Notes: generated by a model from the letters alone, not told the origin. 64,000 nucleotides of DNA from Zhihengliuella halotolerans (GCF_004217565.1 NZ_SHLA01000001.1:3519061-3583060); one strand, 5' to 3'; counted from the stretch's first letter, positions 1-9,707 are shown. Translations and numbers: made by a program.

Positions 1-215
1 ACGCTGACGTCGGGCGGAGCGTGGAGCCGGGCGAACTCCTGGCCGCGCTCGGCGGCGAGACCTCGCCCCCTGTGGCGCATTGCCTCCTGACCGGACAGCA
101 AGTCAGCGCTGCGGACGGAGAGATCGCGGTGGGGCGCGACGACGTACTTGTTCTGGTTCCGGGCCGCGCGCCCGGAACCGCAGAGAATTCCAGAGATGAA
201 GAGGTAACGCAGTGA
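1..215 (+). CDS. C-terminal end of a glycoside hydrolase (possibly GH42 beta-galactosidase), cut by window edge
   Basis: The reading frame is open from base 3 to a TGA at 213-215, so this is the tail of a gene starting to the left. About 70 residues are visible. The pattern CLLTGQQV, then DDVLVLVPG, resembles the small C-terminal beta domain of GH42 beta-galactosidases, which typically ends with a LLTG turn and a hydrophobic strand. The stop overlaps the GTG start of the GH31 gene by four bases, so the two are translationally coupled. A beta-galactosidase would fit the locus, because xyloglucan side chains carry galactose on xylose. The family assignment rests on a short fragment and could be another glycosidase. 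Confidence 0.5.
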   Translation, partial: ADVGRSVEPGELLAALGGETSPPVAHCLLTGQQVSAADGEIAVGRDDVLVLVPGRAPGTAENSRDEEVTQ

Positions 216-2569
216 AATTCAGTGACGGATTCTGGCAGCTCCGACCGGGTGTACAAGCGCTCTACGGTCGGCAGACCTACGATGTGCAGCATGAAGGCGA
301 CACGCTGAATATCATCGTGCCCACCAAAGTGGTCGAGACCAGGGGAGACACCCTCAACCGGCCTGCTCTATCCGTGGTGCTGCACTCGCCCATGCCCGGC
401 GTCGTCGGCGTGCGGATCGAGCATCACACCGGCGGCGACCGCAAGGTGGCGTTCGACCTGCCCGGCACGCGCGACAGCTCGGGGGCAGGACACGTGCAGA
501 TCGCCATGGACCAGGACGCTGCGCGCCTGGTGAGCGGAGATGTCACGGCCACGGTGAGCCGTGGCGCGCCGTGGTCCCTCGTCTTTACGGACACCGAGAC
601 GGGGCGAGTCCTGACGTCCAGCGGTGACAAGTCCCTCGGATACCTTCAGGTGGCGGCGAACGCGCCCGTGGACGGGGCGTTCGTCAGCGGCACCGACGGT
701 TCCGTCGGCGGCGCCTACCTGCACGAGCAGCTGGCTCTGGGCGTTGGCGAACTCGTCTACGGGCTGGGGGAGCGATTCGGCCCGCTCGTCAAGAACGGCC
801 AGAGCATCGAGGTGTGGAACGCGGATGCCGGCACCTCGAGTGAGCAGGCCTACAAGAACATCCCGTTCTACCTCACCAACCGAGGCTACGGCGTACTGGT
901 CAATCATCCGGGGCACGTCTCGTTCGAAGTCGGCTCCGAAACGGTAGAACGCGTTCAGTTCTCCGTAGCGGGAGAATCGCTCGAGTACTTCGTCATCGGC
1001 GGCGGTCAGCCGGCCGGTGTCTTGGATCGCTACACCGAACTCACCGGCCGGCCGGCGCGTGTGCCCGCCTGGTCCTACGGTCTCTGGCTCTCCACCAGTT
1101 TCACGACGGACTACGACGAAGAGACCGTCACGGGTTTCATCGAGGGGATGGCCGAGCGTGAGATCCCCCTGAGCGTCTTCCATTTCGATTGTTTCTGGAT
1201 GCGCGAGTTCAACTGGTGCGACTTCGAGTGGGACCCCCGTGTGTTTCCGGATCCGGCCGGGATGCTGGCGCGTCTGCACGAGCGGGGGCTGCGTGTCTGC
1301 GTGTGGATCAATCCGTATATCGCCCAGCGATCACCGCTGTTCGACGAAGCCAAAGCCAACGGCTACCTGGTCCGCCGGACTGACGGTTCCGTCTGGCAAT
1401 GGGACATGTGGCAAGCGGGAATGGCCCTGGTCGACTTCACCAATCCGGCCGCCGTCACGTGGTACCAGGATCATTTGCGACGTCTGGTCGCCCAAGGTGT
1501 CGATTCGTTCAAGACCGATTTCGGCGAACGCATCCCCGTGGATGTCGACTACTTCGACGGCTCAGACCCGGAACGCATGCACAATCTCTACACGCAGCGC
1601 TACAACGAAGCGGTGTTCGAGGTCCTCGAGGAGGCTCGTGGTGCTGGCGAGGCGGTGCTGTTCGCGCGTTCGGCTACCACTGGTGGCCAGCGACTGCCCG
1701 TGCACTGGGGAGGTGACAACACATCGACGTTCGAATCAATGGCGGAGACGCTTCGCGGCGGGCTCTCTCTCGGCCTCAGCGGGTTCGGCTTCTGGAGCCA
1801 TGATATCGGCGGCTTCGAAGGCATGCCGGATGCCGGGGTGTTCAAGCGGTGGGTCGCGTTCGGCCTGCTCTCCAGCCACAGCCGGCTGCACGGATCTGAA
1901 AACTATCGCGTCCCCTGGCTGTTCGATGCCGCTGAAGGACGCGACGAAGCAGATCCGTTGTCCGCAACGTCGGTCCTGCGCCGCTTCACGCAGCTCAAAC
2001 TCGAACTGATGCCGTATTTGTTTGCAGCCGGAGAAGAAGCGCACCGGACCGGACTGCCGGTGATGCGACCCATGCAGGTCGCGTTCCCGGAGGACCCCGC
2101 AACGGCCTATCTCGAGCGGCAGTACATGCTGGGCCCGGACCTGTTGGTTGCACCGGTCATGGACCCGTCCGGCGAGGTGGATTTCTATCTGCCGGCTGGA
2201 CGGTGGACCAGCCTGCTCACGGGAGAAACGCGCGAAGGCGGGGCGTGGGTTCGAGAGCATCACGAGTTCGATTCGCTGCCGCTCTACGCACGCTCGGGGG
2301 CAGTGATCGCCACGTCGCCGGGTGCAGACCGGGCGGATGCTGACTGGCTTTCGGGCGTCACCTTGCGCATCTTCCCCGGCCCGACGACGGCGCGGCGCAC
2401 CGTTGACGTGGTGAGCCCCGACGGCCAGCGGGAGACCTTTGAGGTGACGATCGAAGCGGGCCGCGTGGCGGTTCGAGGCGGGCAGGGAACCGGCACCGGT
2501 TTTAAGGTCCAACTGCCCGGGGCGGACCCCGTGGCTGCACGTCATGGAGAGGTGGAGATTTCCCGGTGA
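212..2569 (+). CDS. yicI: GH31 alpha-xylosidase (YicI type)
   Basis: Cytoplasmic enzyme (no signal peptide) that removes alpha-1,6-linked xylose from the non-reducing end of xyloglucan oligosaccharides. At 785 residues it has the usual YicI length. The N-terminal beta-sandwich covers roughly residues 1-280 and the barrel 285-630, with the C-terminal beta domains after that. The nucleophile is D436 in SFKTDFGE and the acid/base is D502 in HWGGD; their 66-residue spacing matches E. coli YicI. The start is GTG at 212 with GAAGAGG at 198-204, overlapping the upstream stop; its own stop overlaps the GH1 start. The KTDFGE form favours xylosidase over alpha-glucosidase, and the GH1 and GH74 neighbours support a xyloglucan role. 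Confidence 0.93.
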   Translation: MKFSDGFWQLRPGVQALYGRQTYDVQHEGDTLNIIVPTKVVETRGDTLNRPALSVVLHSPMPGVVGVRIEHHTGGDRKVAFDLPGTRDSSGAGHVQIAMDQDAARLVSGDVTATVSRGAPWSLVFTDTETGRVLTSSGDKSLGYLQVAANAPVDGAFVSGTDGSVGGAYLHEQLALGVGELVYGLGERFGPLVKNGQSIEVWNADAGTSSEQAYKNIPFYLTNRGYGVLVNHPGHVSFEVGSETVERVQFSVAGESLEYFVIGGGQPAGVLDRYTELTGRPARVPAWSYGLWLSTSFTTDYDEETVTGFIEGMAEREIPLSVFHFDCFWMREFNWCDFEWDPRVFPDPAGMLARLHERGLRVCVWINPYIAQRSPLFDEAKANGYLVRRTDGSVWQWDMWQAGMALVDFTNPAAVTWYQDHLRRLVAQGVDSFKTDFGERIPVDVDYFDGSDPERMHNLYTQRYNEAVFEVLEEARGAGEAVLFARSATTGGQRLPVHWGGDNTSTFESMAETLRGGLSLGLSGFGFWSHDIGGFEGMPDAGVFKRWVAFGLLSSHSRLHGSENYRVPWLFDAAEGRDEADPLSATSVLRRFTQLKLELMPYLFAAGEEAHRTGLPVMRPMQVAFPEDPATAYLERQYMLGPDLLVAPVMDPSGEVDFYLPAGRWTSLLTGETREGGAWVREHHEFDSLPLYARSGAVIATSPGADRADADWLSGVTLRIFPGPTTARRTVDVVSPDGQRETFEVTIEAGRVAVRGGQGTGTGFKVQLPGADPVAARHGEVEISR

Positions 2570-4041
2570 AGACTGAGTCGAGCAAGCAGCACACGGCGAC
2601 CCCGCGTCAGGCACCTGAAGTGGCGAGTGAGTTCCCGGCGGGTTTCCTCATCGGTGCGGCGACGGCGTCGTACCAGATCGAAGGCGCCGTGCAGGAGGAC
2701 GGGCGCATCCCCTCCATCTGGGACACGTTCAGCCATACCCCGGGCAAGACCTGGAACGGCGACACGGGGGATATTGCGGTGGATCACTACCACCGCTTCG
2801 AGCAGGATCTCGATTTGATGGCGGACCTGGGGCTGCAGGCATACCGGTTCTCCATTGCTTGGCCACGCATTGTCGACGCTGACGGACAGACCAATCCCGC
2901 CGGCATCGACTTCTACTCGCGTCTTGTCGACGGACTGATCAGCCGCGGCATTCGTCCGATCGCCACGTTGTACCACTGGGACCTGCCCCAGCACTTGGAA
3001 GATGCTGGCGGATGGTTGAACCGTGAGACGGCGTATCGGTTTGCGGAGTACGCGGCTGAGATCGCCAAGGCACTCGGCGATCGGGTCCACACGTGGACCA
3101 CGTTGAACGAGCCGTGGTGCTCTGCTTACCTCGGCTACGGCTCCGGGGCCCACGCGCCGGGGCTGGCTGACGGCGCGGCAGCACTTCGCGCCGTGCACCA
3201 TTTGAATCTGGCGCACGGCTTGGCGGTCCCGCAACTCCGGCGGCATTCCAGTAACCGTCCCGCGGTCTCCGCCACGCTGAATTTCCATGTGGTCCGAGGC
3301 GACGATCAGGAGGCGTGCCGCCGAATAGATGCGCTGGCCAACCGTGCGTTCACGGGCCCCATGCTGCGCGGCGAATACGACGCGGATCTGCTCGAAGACA
3401 CTCGCGAGGTGACGGACTGGTCATTTGTGCAGGAGGGGGATCTGGAACTCATCCACCAGCCGATCGACCTGCTGGGTGTGAACTACTATTCCACCGTCAC
3501 AGTGCGGATGTGGGACGGCGAGGGGGAGCACGTCCGCAATGACGGCCACAAGGATATGGGCGGGACTCCGTGGCCCGGCAGCGAGCATGTCGAATTCCTG
3601 GCCCAGCCGGGTCCGTTCACGGACATGGGTTGGAACATCGCACCGGACGGGCTCGAGGATCTGCTGGTCTCCCTTCACGAACGCTACCCGGAGCTGCCGC
3701 TCATGATCACCGAGAACGGTGCTGCTTTCCCGGACGTCGTCGCGACGGGGGAGGACGGTCCGTGCGTGCACGACGAGCTGCGGGTGGACTACTTGGTCCG
3801 ACACTTTGCCGCCGCTCAAGCAGCTATCGCGCGCGGAGTCGACCTCCGCGGATATCTGGTCTGGTCCCTGCTGGACAATTTCGAGTGGGGCTTCGGCTAC
3901 GCCAAGCGCTTCGGCATTGTCCGGGTGGACTACGAAACGCAGGAACGCCTCGTCAAAGACAGCGGTCACTGGTTGCGTCAGACGATCTCAGCACACCGTC
4001 AGCGCTCCGCACTCGAAGCTCCCACTGAGACAGACGCATGA
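2566..4041 (+). CDS. GH1 beta-glucosidase
   Basis: Retaining beta-glucosidase of 491 residues, a single (beta/alpha)8 barrel with no signal peptide. The acid/base is E182 in TLNEP and the nucleophile is E383 in ITENG; the signature [18 protein letters not shown] lies at about residues 23-40. The GTG start overlaps the stop of the GH31 gene and follows GGAGAGGTGGAG, so the enzymes are co-translated. Expected role: once GH31 has removed xylose, this enzyme takes the exposed glucose from the cello-oligosaccharide backbone. Some GH1 enzymes act on other beta-glycosides, so exact specificity is inferred from context. The gene ends in a strong hairpin shared with the convergent GH74 gene. Confidence 0.93.
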   Translation: MKTESSKQHTATPRQAPEVASEFPAGFLIGAATASYQIEGAVQEDGRIPSIWDTFSHTPGKTWNGDTGDIAVDHYHRFEQDLDLMADLGLQAYRFSIAWPRIVDADGQTNPAGIDFYSRLVDGLISRGIRPIATLYHWDLPQHLEDAGGWLNRETAYRFAEYAAEIAKALGDRVHTWTTLNEPWCSAYLGYGSGAHAPGLADGAAALRAVHHLNLAHGLAVPQLRRHSSNRPAVSATLNFHVVRGDDQEACRRIDALANRAFTGPMLRGEYDADLLEDTREVTDWSFVQEGDLELIHQPIDLLGVNYYSTVTVRMWDGEGEHVRNDGHKDMGGTPWPGSEHVEFLAQPGPFTDMGWNIAPDGLEDLLVSLHERYPELPLMITENGAAFPDVVATGEDGPCVHDELRVDYLVRHFAAAQAAIARGVDLRGYLVWSLLDNFEWGFGYAKRFGIVRVDYETQERLVKDSGHWLRQTISAHRQRSALEAPTETDA

Positions 4042-4071
4042 GCTGACGCGCAGGGGAGGCGATGCACCGCA

Positions 4072-4106
4072 CAGCGGCGGCCGGGCCTAGGGCCCGGCCG
4101 CCGCTG
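4072..4106. terminator. Bidirectional hairpin terminator between GH1 and GH74 genes
   Basis: Two perfect 16-base arms, beginning CAGCGGCGGCC on the left and ending GGCCGCCGCTG on the right, flank a three-base TAG loop. It lies between the stops of two convergent genes (4041 and 4119). There is no clear T tract, as is common for high-GC terminators. Confidence 0.85.
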
Positions 4107-4118
4107 GTGTGCTCGGCT

Positions 4119-6599
4119 CTATTCGGAATTACCCATGATGATCCCGCGGCCGTTAGTGCCGACGTAGACGCGGCCGAAGACATCCGGGTCGCCTTCAACC
4201 GCAGCGCCGATCCAGCCCCACTGGTTCTGGTCGTCATTGATGCGGTTCCACGCGGATCCGCCGGTGGTTGAACGGAAGACCCCGCGCACGCCGTCGTGTT
4301 CGCCGACCACGAAGATCGTCGGCTCGCTCGAGCCCGGCGCCGCTTTGCCGTAGCCGACGGCGTCAGCTTCGTCGAAGCCTGGTGCCGGCGCCCATGTTTG
4401 ACCGTGGTCCGTCGAGTGCCACAGGCCGTACGTGGTGTCCTCATCGGCTTTACCACCGGCGAACCAGAGCTCGCCGGCTGCCCCCGGCACCGCGCCGAAA
4501 CGGATGTTGCCGGACGAAGGCAGTTGCGACGCGGCCGGAACGCCGTTCCGGTTGGCCGCGGTGAACGTCTCGCCACTGTCGGTGGAGTAGTAGAACTCTC
4601 CGTCACCGTAGGCGTAGAGAAGTGAACCATCCATCCGGTCGCTTTCCACCCGAGACCCCGCTGGCAGAGAGTTGACGGCCTGCCACGTGGCGCCGTCGTC
4701 CTCGCTGCGCACCGGCGTGGCACCGTCGGGAGCCCATACGACGACGTCGCCGTCCGCGTTGACGGTCACCGTCCCCGGGCCGTGGGCGCCAGCGATCGTG
4801 GCCCCGGAGTGCCACGTGTCGCCTTGGTCGCGTGACACCGCAGCGAGCTGCTGGCCGCTGCCGTCTGTTCCTGCGCGCACCAAGACGGTTTGGTCGAGCC
4901 CGGCTGCGTCGACGCTGGTTCCGCCGCCGAAGTACGGCCCGCTGAAGGACTGGGGGACGACAGAGACGTCGTCGTGCACGAATCCGCCGAGGTCGAGCAT
5001 CGCTGAAACCAGTTCGACGTCGCCAGCTGGGGCGACGAGGTCCTGGATCGCCGTTTCTTCGATGCCGAAAGCTGCCGATTCCAAGTGGATACGTTCGCCG
5101 TCGTCCCAATCGAGAAGGTTCTCGGTGCGGAAGATGGTTGCTCCCGTGCCGTACATCGCCTCGTCGGGGTTGAAGGGGTTGATCTGCAGCGATTCCATCA
5201 TCCAGCCCACCCTGGGTGAGGGTTGCACACCCGGGCCCGGGGCCGTGGGTTCACTGCCGAAGGTGAGCCAAGGGACACCATCGATGGACTGCGTGTACCG
5301 GGTGTTGATGGTCTGCTCGCCCGTCTGCGGGTCGGTTCTGAAGTCCCACAGCGGATCCCACGTGCCACCGCGGTCGGTGCTGCGGAAGATCAGGTTGTCC
5401 GGCCACCAGTGGATTTGCGAGGTGACCATCACGGTGCCCGGGTTGGTGCGGTCCAATGCGAGGCCGGCGAAGCCGAAGTCGGTGCCCGTGGGACGGTCCT
5501 GCGGGGTGATCTCCGTCCACGTTCCGTGGCTGATCGAATACCGCCAGACCTCGCCGTCTGCGCCGTCGTAAGGGCCGGCCGTGTCACTTGTGGCGAGGTA
5601 GAGATCGTTATTCTCGGGGTCGATCAGGCCTTGATGGGGGAGGAACCCCTTGGGGGCGCCGTCGACTGGCTGCCACGTGGAGCCCGCGTCATCGGAGCGG
5701 TAGAGGATGTTGTCGGTGTCAGCTACCGCGGTGAAGAGTGTTTGCGTCGGGCCGCTGGCGCTGCTGTCTGCAGCGAAGGCGGTCCAGAGGACGCCCAGGT
5801 TGGACCGCAAGTAGGAGTTGTCCGAGTCGGGCTCGGGGACGAAGTCTCCGACGTTGGGGAACGACTGGACCTGCGACCACGTGGCGCCGTAGTCCGTCGA
5901 GCGCCACAGGCCTTCACCTTCCTCAGCGCCGTAGTACAGGACGCTGTTGTCTTGCGGGTCGATCTGCAGTCGCTCGCCGATCCCGCGGCCCGGCATGTTG
6001 CCGCCAACTTTGAAAGGCAGCGCCGTGCTCTCCCAGGTTTCGCCGTAGTCGTCGGACCGCAGAATGGCCCCGTTGTAGGGGTCCCATTCGTTGGTGTACA
6101 TGCCGGTGGCGAGGTACACCCGGTTGGGTTCCACGGGGTCGGTGGCCAAGCTGAGGACGCCGAGCCGGTTCCATTCATCCCAGCCCAGATCGTCATTCAG
6201 CGGTATCCAGCGGTCTGTTGTGCGGTCGAGTCGGTAAGCACCTCCAATGTCCGTCCGGGCGTAGACGAGGCCCGGCTCGGATTGGTTGTAGATAATGCCC
6301 GGGACAAAACCTCCGCCAGCGATCTCTACGTTGGACCACGTGTAATCCTGGCTGTTCTGGTTGTCTTTGCCTTGATGGGGCCGGCCGCGTTCTTTGGCGC
6401 GCGCGTGTCCGGGCGGGACAACCCGCCCGTTCGAGTGCGGGGGAGGTCCGGCATGAGCCGGTGGGGTTGTTCGTTCAGCCTGGTCCGGCCTCGCATGGGG
6501 CGGTCGCTCCGGCGGGGCTGCGAGAGCGGAGGCGGGAAGGCAGGCAACTAACGTCATGGCGCCGGCCAAGGGCAGGGCGATCTTCAATCGAGGGCGCAA
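4119..6599 (-). CDS. GH74 xyloglucanase, exported
   Basis: Extracellular endo-xyloglucanase of 826 residues that cuts the glucan backbone of xyloglucan. The N-terminus (MRPRLKIALPLAGAMTLVAC) is a signal peptide. It can be read either as a Sec signal ending SALA at about residue 27 or as a lipoprotein signal with lipobox LVAC at 17-20. A Pro/His-rich linker covers residues 29-80. Two seven-bladed propellers follow, with repeated sialidase-like blades such as RSDDYGETW and RSTDYGATW. The family catalytic residues appear to be D117 in ARTDIGGAYR (base) and D536 in LDLGGF (acid). There is no carbohydrate-binding module. The start is TTG at 6599, chosen because AAGGAG lies at 6606-6611 and no better start precedes the signal. 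Confidence 0.92.
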   Translation of the reverse strand: MRPRLKIALPLAGAMTLVACLPASALAAPPERPPHARPDQAERTTPPAHAGPPPHSNGRVVPPGHARAKERGRPHQGKDNQNSQDYTWSNVEIAGGGFVPGIIYNQSEPGLVYARTDIGGAYRLDRTTDRWIPLNDDLGWDEWNRLGVLSLATDPVEPNRVYLATGMYTNEWDPYNGAILRSDDYGETWESTALPFKVGGNMPGRGIGERLQIDPQDNSVLYYGAEEGEGLWRSTDYGATWSQVQSFPNVGDFVPEPDSDNSYLRSNLGVLWTAFAADSSASGPTQTLFTAVADTDNILYRSDDAGSTWQPVDGAPKGFLPHQGLIDPENNDLYLATSDTAGPYDGADGEVWRYSISHGTWTEITPQDRPTGTDFGFAGLALDRTNPGTVMVTSQIHWWPDNLIFRSTDRGGTWDPLWDFRTDPQTGEQTINTRYTQSIDGVPWLTFGSEPTAPGPGVQPSPRVGWMMESLQINPFNPDEAMYGTGATIFRTENLLDWDDGERIHLESAAFGIEETAIQDLVAPAGDVELVSAMLDLGGFVHDDVSVVPQSFSGPYFGGGTSVDAAGLDQTVLVRAGTDGSGQQLAAVSRDQGDTWHSGATIAGAHGPGTVTVNADGDVVVWAPDGATPVRSEDDGATWQAVNSLPAGSRVESDRMDGSLLYAYGDGEFYYSTDSGETFTAANRNGVPAASQLPSSGNIRFGAVPGAAGELWFAGGKADEDTTYGLWHSTDHGQTWAPAPGFDEADAVGYGKAAPGSSEPTIFVVGEHDGVRGVFRSTTGGSAWNRINDDQNQWGWIGAAVEGDPDVFGRVYVGTNGRGIIMGNSE

Positions 6600-6680
6600 C
6601 AGGCACTCCTTCGGTGTCGCGTTGAGAACCGCCGGGAGCCAGCTGGTCTAGGCGCACGCCAGTACGTGGCAGTGGCGGAA

Positions 6681-6700
6681 CAACAGGTGTGTACCTGTTG
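6681..6700. promoter_or_regulatory. 8-bp inverted repeat CAACAGGT-N4-ACCTGTTG in the GH74 leader
   Basis: A perfect inverted repeat with a GTGT spacer, just downstream of the predicted GH74 -10 box and therefore near the transcription start. It could be a second operator or a small leader hairpin. The binding protein is unknown. Confidence 0.4.
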
Positions 6701-6708
6701 AAATCGAA

Positions 6709-6737
6709 ACCTATCGAAGCGCTTCACCAATGGTCAA
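6709..6737 (-). promoter_or_regulatory. GH74 promoter with LacI-type operator in the spacer
   Basis: On the minus strand, TTGACC (6737-6732) and ATAGGT (6714-6709) are separated by 17 bases. The spacer contains the perfect palindrome GAAGCGCTTC (6716-6725), whose AAGCGCTT core is the usual centre of LacI-family operators. A related half-site, CGAAGCGTTACG, lies at 6772-6783. A repressor here would block RNA polymerase directly. The repressor gene is not identified in the window. Confidence 0.65.
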
Positions 6738-6816
6738 GAGTTTTTGTGACGTAGATCGCAGAAAACTGAATCGAAGCGTTACGACGTCGAGCGCGAGCGC
6801 GGGGTGTCGCAAGGAC

Positions 6817-7752
6817 TCAGGGGGTGCAGGTCTCGGCCGCGATGTCGAGGACGGCGCTTGCGCGTGGAGTCAAGTCCATTCCCAGTGGCCACATGGCGAC
6901 GACGGAGGTCGGGCCGGCCGTTGGCTCGATGGGGCGGATAGCGAACGGGCGGCCCTCGAGGCTGAGCCGATGCTCGCGAGGGCGCGACATCTGGACGGTG
7001 TAGCCGACGCCGTGGGCCACGAGTTCGCGGGCGAGGATCATCTGCGGGACTGTCATGATGATTTTCGGCGTCAGACTGGCGGCCTCGAAGGCCGCGTACA
7101 CGGTCGCGGTGCTCGGATTCGTCCCGTACAGCAGCAGGTCCTCGCCGGCCAGGTCGGCAAGCGAGACCGTCGTCTGCGCGGTCAGCGGGTGGTCCTGCGG
7201 CAGGACGGCCTCGAGCTGAGTCGAATAGAGGCGGCGCTTAGCGAATCCGCCCGGAAGGTGCAGGTCGTAGGCGAGCATCGCGTCGAGGTATCCCGACTCC
7301 AGCTGCGGCAGCAGCTCGTCGTGCGTGCCGGCCATGAGCTGCAGATCGATGTCGGGGAAGCGCTGGCGGACCTCGCTCAGGATGGCCGGAAGCAGGTGCG
7401 GCGCGAGCGATGCGAAGCAGCCGAGGTGCACGGGACCGCGCAGGGGAGCACGGTCCTGGGACGGGTTGAGGAGCAGCTCCTCGGAAGCGCGAACGATCTT
7501 CGACGCCTGCGCGGCGAAGTGTCGTCCCGCCGGGGTCAGCTGGAGGCCGCGGCCCTTGCGTCGGACGCACAAGTGCTCGCCGGCGGCCCTTTCAACTTGT
7601 GTGATCGCCTGCGAGAGGGCTGATTCCGAGATGTGAAGCTCGGTGGCCGCCGAGGAAAGCGTCGAGTGCGAGGGCAGCACGCTGAACATCTCGAGCTGGC
7701 GCAGCGTGACGCGGACATTACCGACCGTTCGGTCGTCGTCGGGCGCGGGCAT
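6817..7752 (-). CDS. LysR-family regulator, divergent from MHS transporter
   Basis: LysR-type transcription factor of about 311 residues. The N-terminal winged helix-turn-helix (TLRQLEMFSVLPSHSTLSSAATELHISESALSQAI) is followed by a type 2 periplasmic-binding-like effector domain from about residue 95. The ATG at 7752 is preferred to a GTG two codons upstream because AGGTGAG sits just before it. The gene is divergent from the transporter starting at 7950, the classic layout for a LysR factor controlling uptake of its effector. It resembles the LysR gene at 19110-20021 throughout, including the LPGGF/LPSGL and DHPL segments, so the two are likely paralogues. The ligand is unknown. Confidence 0.88.
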   Translation of the reverse strand: MPAPDDDRTVGNVRVTLRQLEMFSVLPSHSTLSSAATELHISESALSQAITQVERAAGEHLCVRRKGRGLQLTPAGRHFAAQASKIVRASEELLLNPSQDRAPLRGPVHLGCFASLAPHLLPAILSEVRQRFPDIDLQLMAGTHDELLPQLESGYLDAMLAYDLHLPGGFAKRRLYSTQLEAVLPQDHPLTAQTTVSLADLAGEDLLLYGTNPSTATVYAAFEAASLTPKIIMTVPQMILARELVAHGVGYTVQMSRPREHRLSLEGRPFAIRPIEPTAGPTSVVAMWPLGMDLTPRASAVLDIAAETCTP

Positions 7753-7949
7753 GACCACTCACCTGCCTCTTCAGCTCAGCTTCATTATTATTCCGGATCT
7801 ATCCAATTTACCCGATGTGGTGACCCGTGCCACACTCGGGTGCGACGGGCAGGGGAATGGCGTTCCGGGCAGCCGGGCCCTTCCACCATCGACCACTTCA
7901 TTCGTCAAAGACGACGGCTGGCCGCGAGGCCGGCACCGAGGAGCAAGCA

Positions 7950-9344
7950 GTGAAAAAAGCAATCCGCCATTCCGGGAGGTCCAACCAGCGCCGCGTGGCG
8001 ATGGCCACCCTCGTGGGTACCACCGTCGAGTGGTATGACTACTTCATCTACGCGATGGCTGCGGGCCTCGTCTTCTCCAGCGCGTTCTTCGAGCCGGTCG
8101 GCCAGGAGCTCGGTCTGCTGATCGCTTTCGCCTCCGTCGGCATCAGCTTCCTCTTCCGCCCGCTCGGCGCCTTTCTCGCCGGGCACTACGGGGACCGGAT
8201 CGGCCGCCGCGCCATGCTGGTCCTCACCCTCGTCGTCATGGGCGGCGCCACGACCGCCGTCGGCCTGCTGCCGACCTATCACGACGCCGGCATCATCGCC
8301 CCGATCATCCTGCTCTGCCTGCGCATCCTGCAGGGCCTCTCCGCCGGCGGAGAATGGGGCGGCGCGGTGCTGATGGCCGTCGAGCACGCCCCGAAGGACC
8401 GCCGCGGCCGCGCTGGCGCTTTCCCGCAGCTGGGCGCCCCGCTGGGCCTCGTCATGGCCTCGGCGATGATGGCGCTCATGTCGGGCGTGATCGCACCCGG
8501 TGACGCGTTCGTCGAGTGGGGCTGGCGCATCCCGTTCCTGTTCTCGTTCGTCCTGATCATCCTGGGCTACATCATCCGCCGCGCCGTCGACGAGTCCCCG
8601 GTCTTCCAGGAGATCGCCGAGCACAAGCAGCAGTCCTCCGTTCCGGTGGTGGAGCTCTTCCGCAAGCACTCCCGCCTCGTCGTCATCGCGGCCCTCGTCT
8701 TCGCCGCCTGCAACGCCGCCGGCTACATGGCCACGGGCGGCTTCATCCAGAGCTACGCGGTCTCGAACGTCGGGCTCGACCGCACGGACGTGCTCAACGC
8801 CGTCACCTACGGAGCCGTCATCTGGGCCGCTGCCACCTATCTGACCGCCATCGCGTCGGACCGGTTCGGACGCATCCGGGTCTACCAGATCGGGCACGTG
8901 GTCCTGGCGGTGACGATCTTCCCGCTCTTCTGGCTCCTGAACACGGGCGAGATCAGCATGTTCTACGTCGGTCTGACGTTCTTCGCGCTCGGCCTCGGCG
9001 GCACCTACGGGGCGCAGGCGGCCCTCTACTCGGAGATGTTCCCGGCGTCGATCCGCTTCTCCGGGGTCTCGATCTCCTACGCGCTCGGTTCCATCGTCGG
9101 CGGAGCGTTCGCGCCCATGATCGCCGCCTACCTCGTGCAGCAGACCGGTACCACCACGTCGGTCTCGTTCTACCTGCTGGCGCTCACGGCCGTCTCCCTC
9201 GTCGCGGTCTCCCTGATCCGCGACCGCAGCGGCATCAACCTCTCGATCAACAATGAAGCCGAGCAGGCCATCGGCGCGCTCGTGACCGACAAACGTCCGA
9301 TTCCCGCCACGGTCAAGGAGGCTGCGGTCAAGGAGCGGGTCTGA
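7950..9344 (+). CDS. MFS transporter, metabolite:H+ symporter (MHS) family
   Basis: Inner-membrane proton symporter of 464 residues with 12 predicted helices. Family hallmarks are GTTVEWYDYFIYA in helix 1, the GDRIGRR loop between helices 2 and 3, and LRILQGLSAGGEWGGA in helix 4. MHS members carry shikimate, alpha-ketoglutarate, proline/betaine or aromatic acids. The GTG start at 7950 follows GAGGAG at 7938-7943; a longer in-frame extension back to 7827 lacks family similarity. It stands alone behind its divergent LysR regulator. It is strikingly similar to the transporter at 23089-24492 along its whole length, suggesting related substrates. Confidence 0.9.
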   Translation: MKKAIRHSGRSNQRRVAMATLVGTTVEWYDYFIYAMAAGLVFSSAFFEPVGQELGLLIAFASVGISFLFRPLGAFLAGHYGDRIGRRAMLVLTLVVMGGATTAVGLLPTYHDAGIIAPIILLCLRILQGLSAGGEWGGAVLMAVEHAPKDRRGRAGAFPQLGAPLGLVMASAMMALMSGVIAPGDAFVEWGWRIPFLFSFVLIILGYIIRRAVDESPVFQEIAEHKQQSSVPVVELFRKHSRLVVIAALVFAACNAAGYMATGGFIQSYAVSNVGLDRTDVLNAVTYGAVIWAAATYLTAIASDRFGRIRVYQIGHVVLAVTIFPLFWLLNTGEISMFYVGLTFFALGLGGTYGAQAALYSEMFPASIRFSGVSISYALGSIVGGAFAPMIAAYLVQQTGTTTSVSFYLLALTAVSLVAVSLIRDRSGINLSINNEAEQAIGALVTDKRPIPATVKEAAVKERV

Positions 9345-9356
9345 GCGGAATTGAAC

Positions 9357-9433
9357 AGCACGACGGCGTCGCTCGCGTGAGCGATCCGCGCGGGCCCGGC
9401 CACGCGGCGTCGCCCGCGCGGCGCCGTCGTGCT
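9357..9433 (+). terminator. Stem-loop after the first MHS transporter
   Basis: Twelve-base arms AGCACGACGGCG (9357-9368) and CGCCGTCGTGCT (9422-9433) are perfect complements. They enclose a smaller internal hairpin, GCTCGCGTGAGC. The element lies 13 bases after the stop codon and probably ends the transporter transcript. Confidence 0.65.
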
Positions 9434-9485
9434 AGTGGCATAGGCTGGAGTGGACCGAGACGCGACGAACGAGGAGATGGAGCCC

Positions 9486-9707
9486 ATGGCCGGCAAGAAG
9501 AAATGGTCCGAATTGAACCGTCGAGGCAAGTGGCGCGTGCTGGTGCTCGGCACCGCGCAGCTGGCGTTGCAGTTCGTCGTGCTCAAGGACCTCTCCGAGC
9601 GCCACGAGTCCGAGGTGCGCGGCCCGAAGTCCGCGTGGGTCGCCGGCAGCTTCGTCAACTTCATCGGCCCGCTGGCCTACCTCGTGGCGGGGCGCGTGAA
9701 GAAGTAG
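9486..9707 (+). CDS. Small membrane protein, PLDc_N-like
   Basis: Protein of 73 residues with two predicted membrane spans (about residues 13-30 and 48-68) and a charged RRGKWR segment before the first span. The pattern of a first span, then PKSAWVAGSFVNFIGPLAYLV and a C-terminal KK, resembles the short 'PLD nuclease N-terminal' membrane proteins common in Actinobacteria. Despite that name these have no nuclease activity and no assigned function. ATG at 9486 is preferred because GAGGAG (9471-9476) is at suitable distance; two upstream starts exist. It is a single gene between a terminator and the convergent LacI gene. Confidence 0.7.
   Translation: MAGKKKWSELNRRGKWRVLVLGTAQLALQFVVLKDLSERHESEVRGPKSAWVAGSFVNFIGPLAYLVAGRVKK

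Noticed and set aside
4268..4625. Plus-strand frames of about 100 residues inside the GH74 gene
   Set aside because: Antisense shadows within a strongly conserved catalytic protein.
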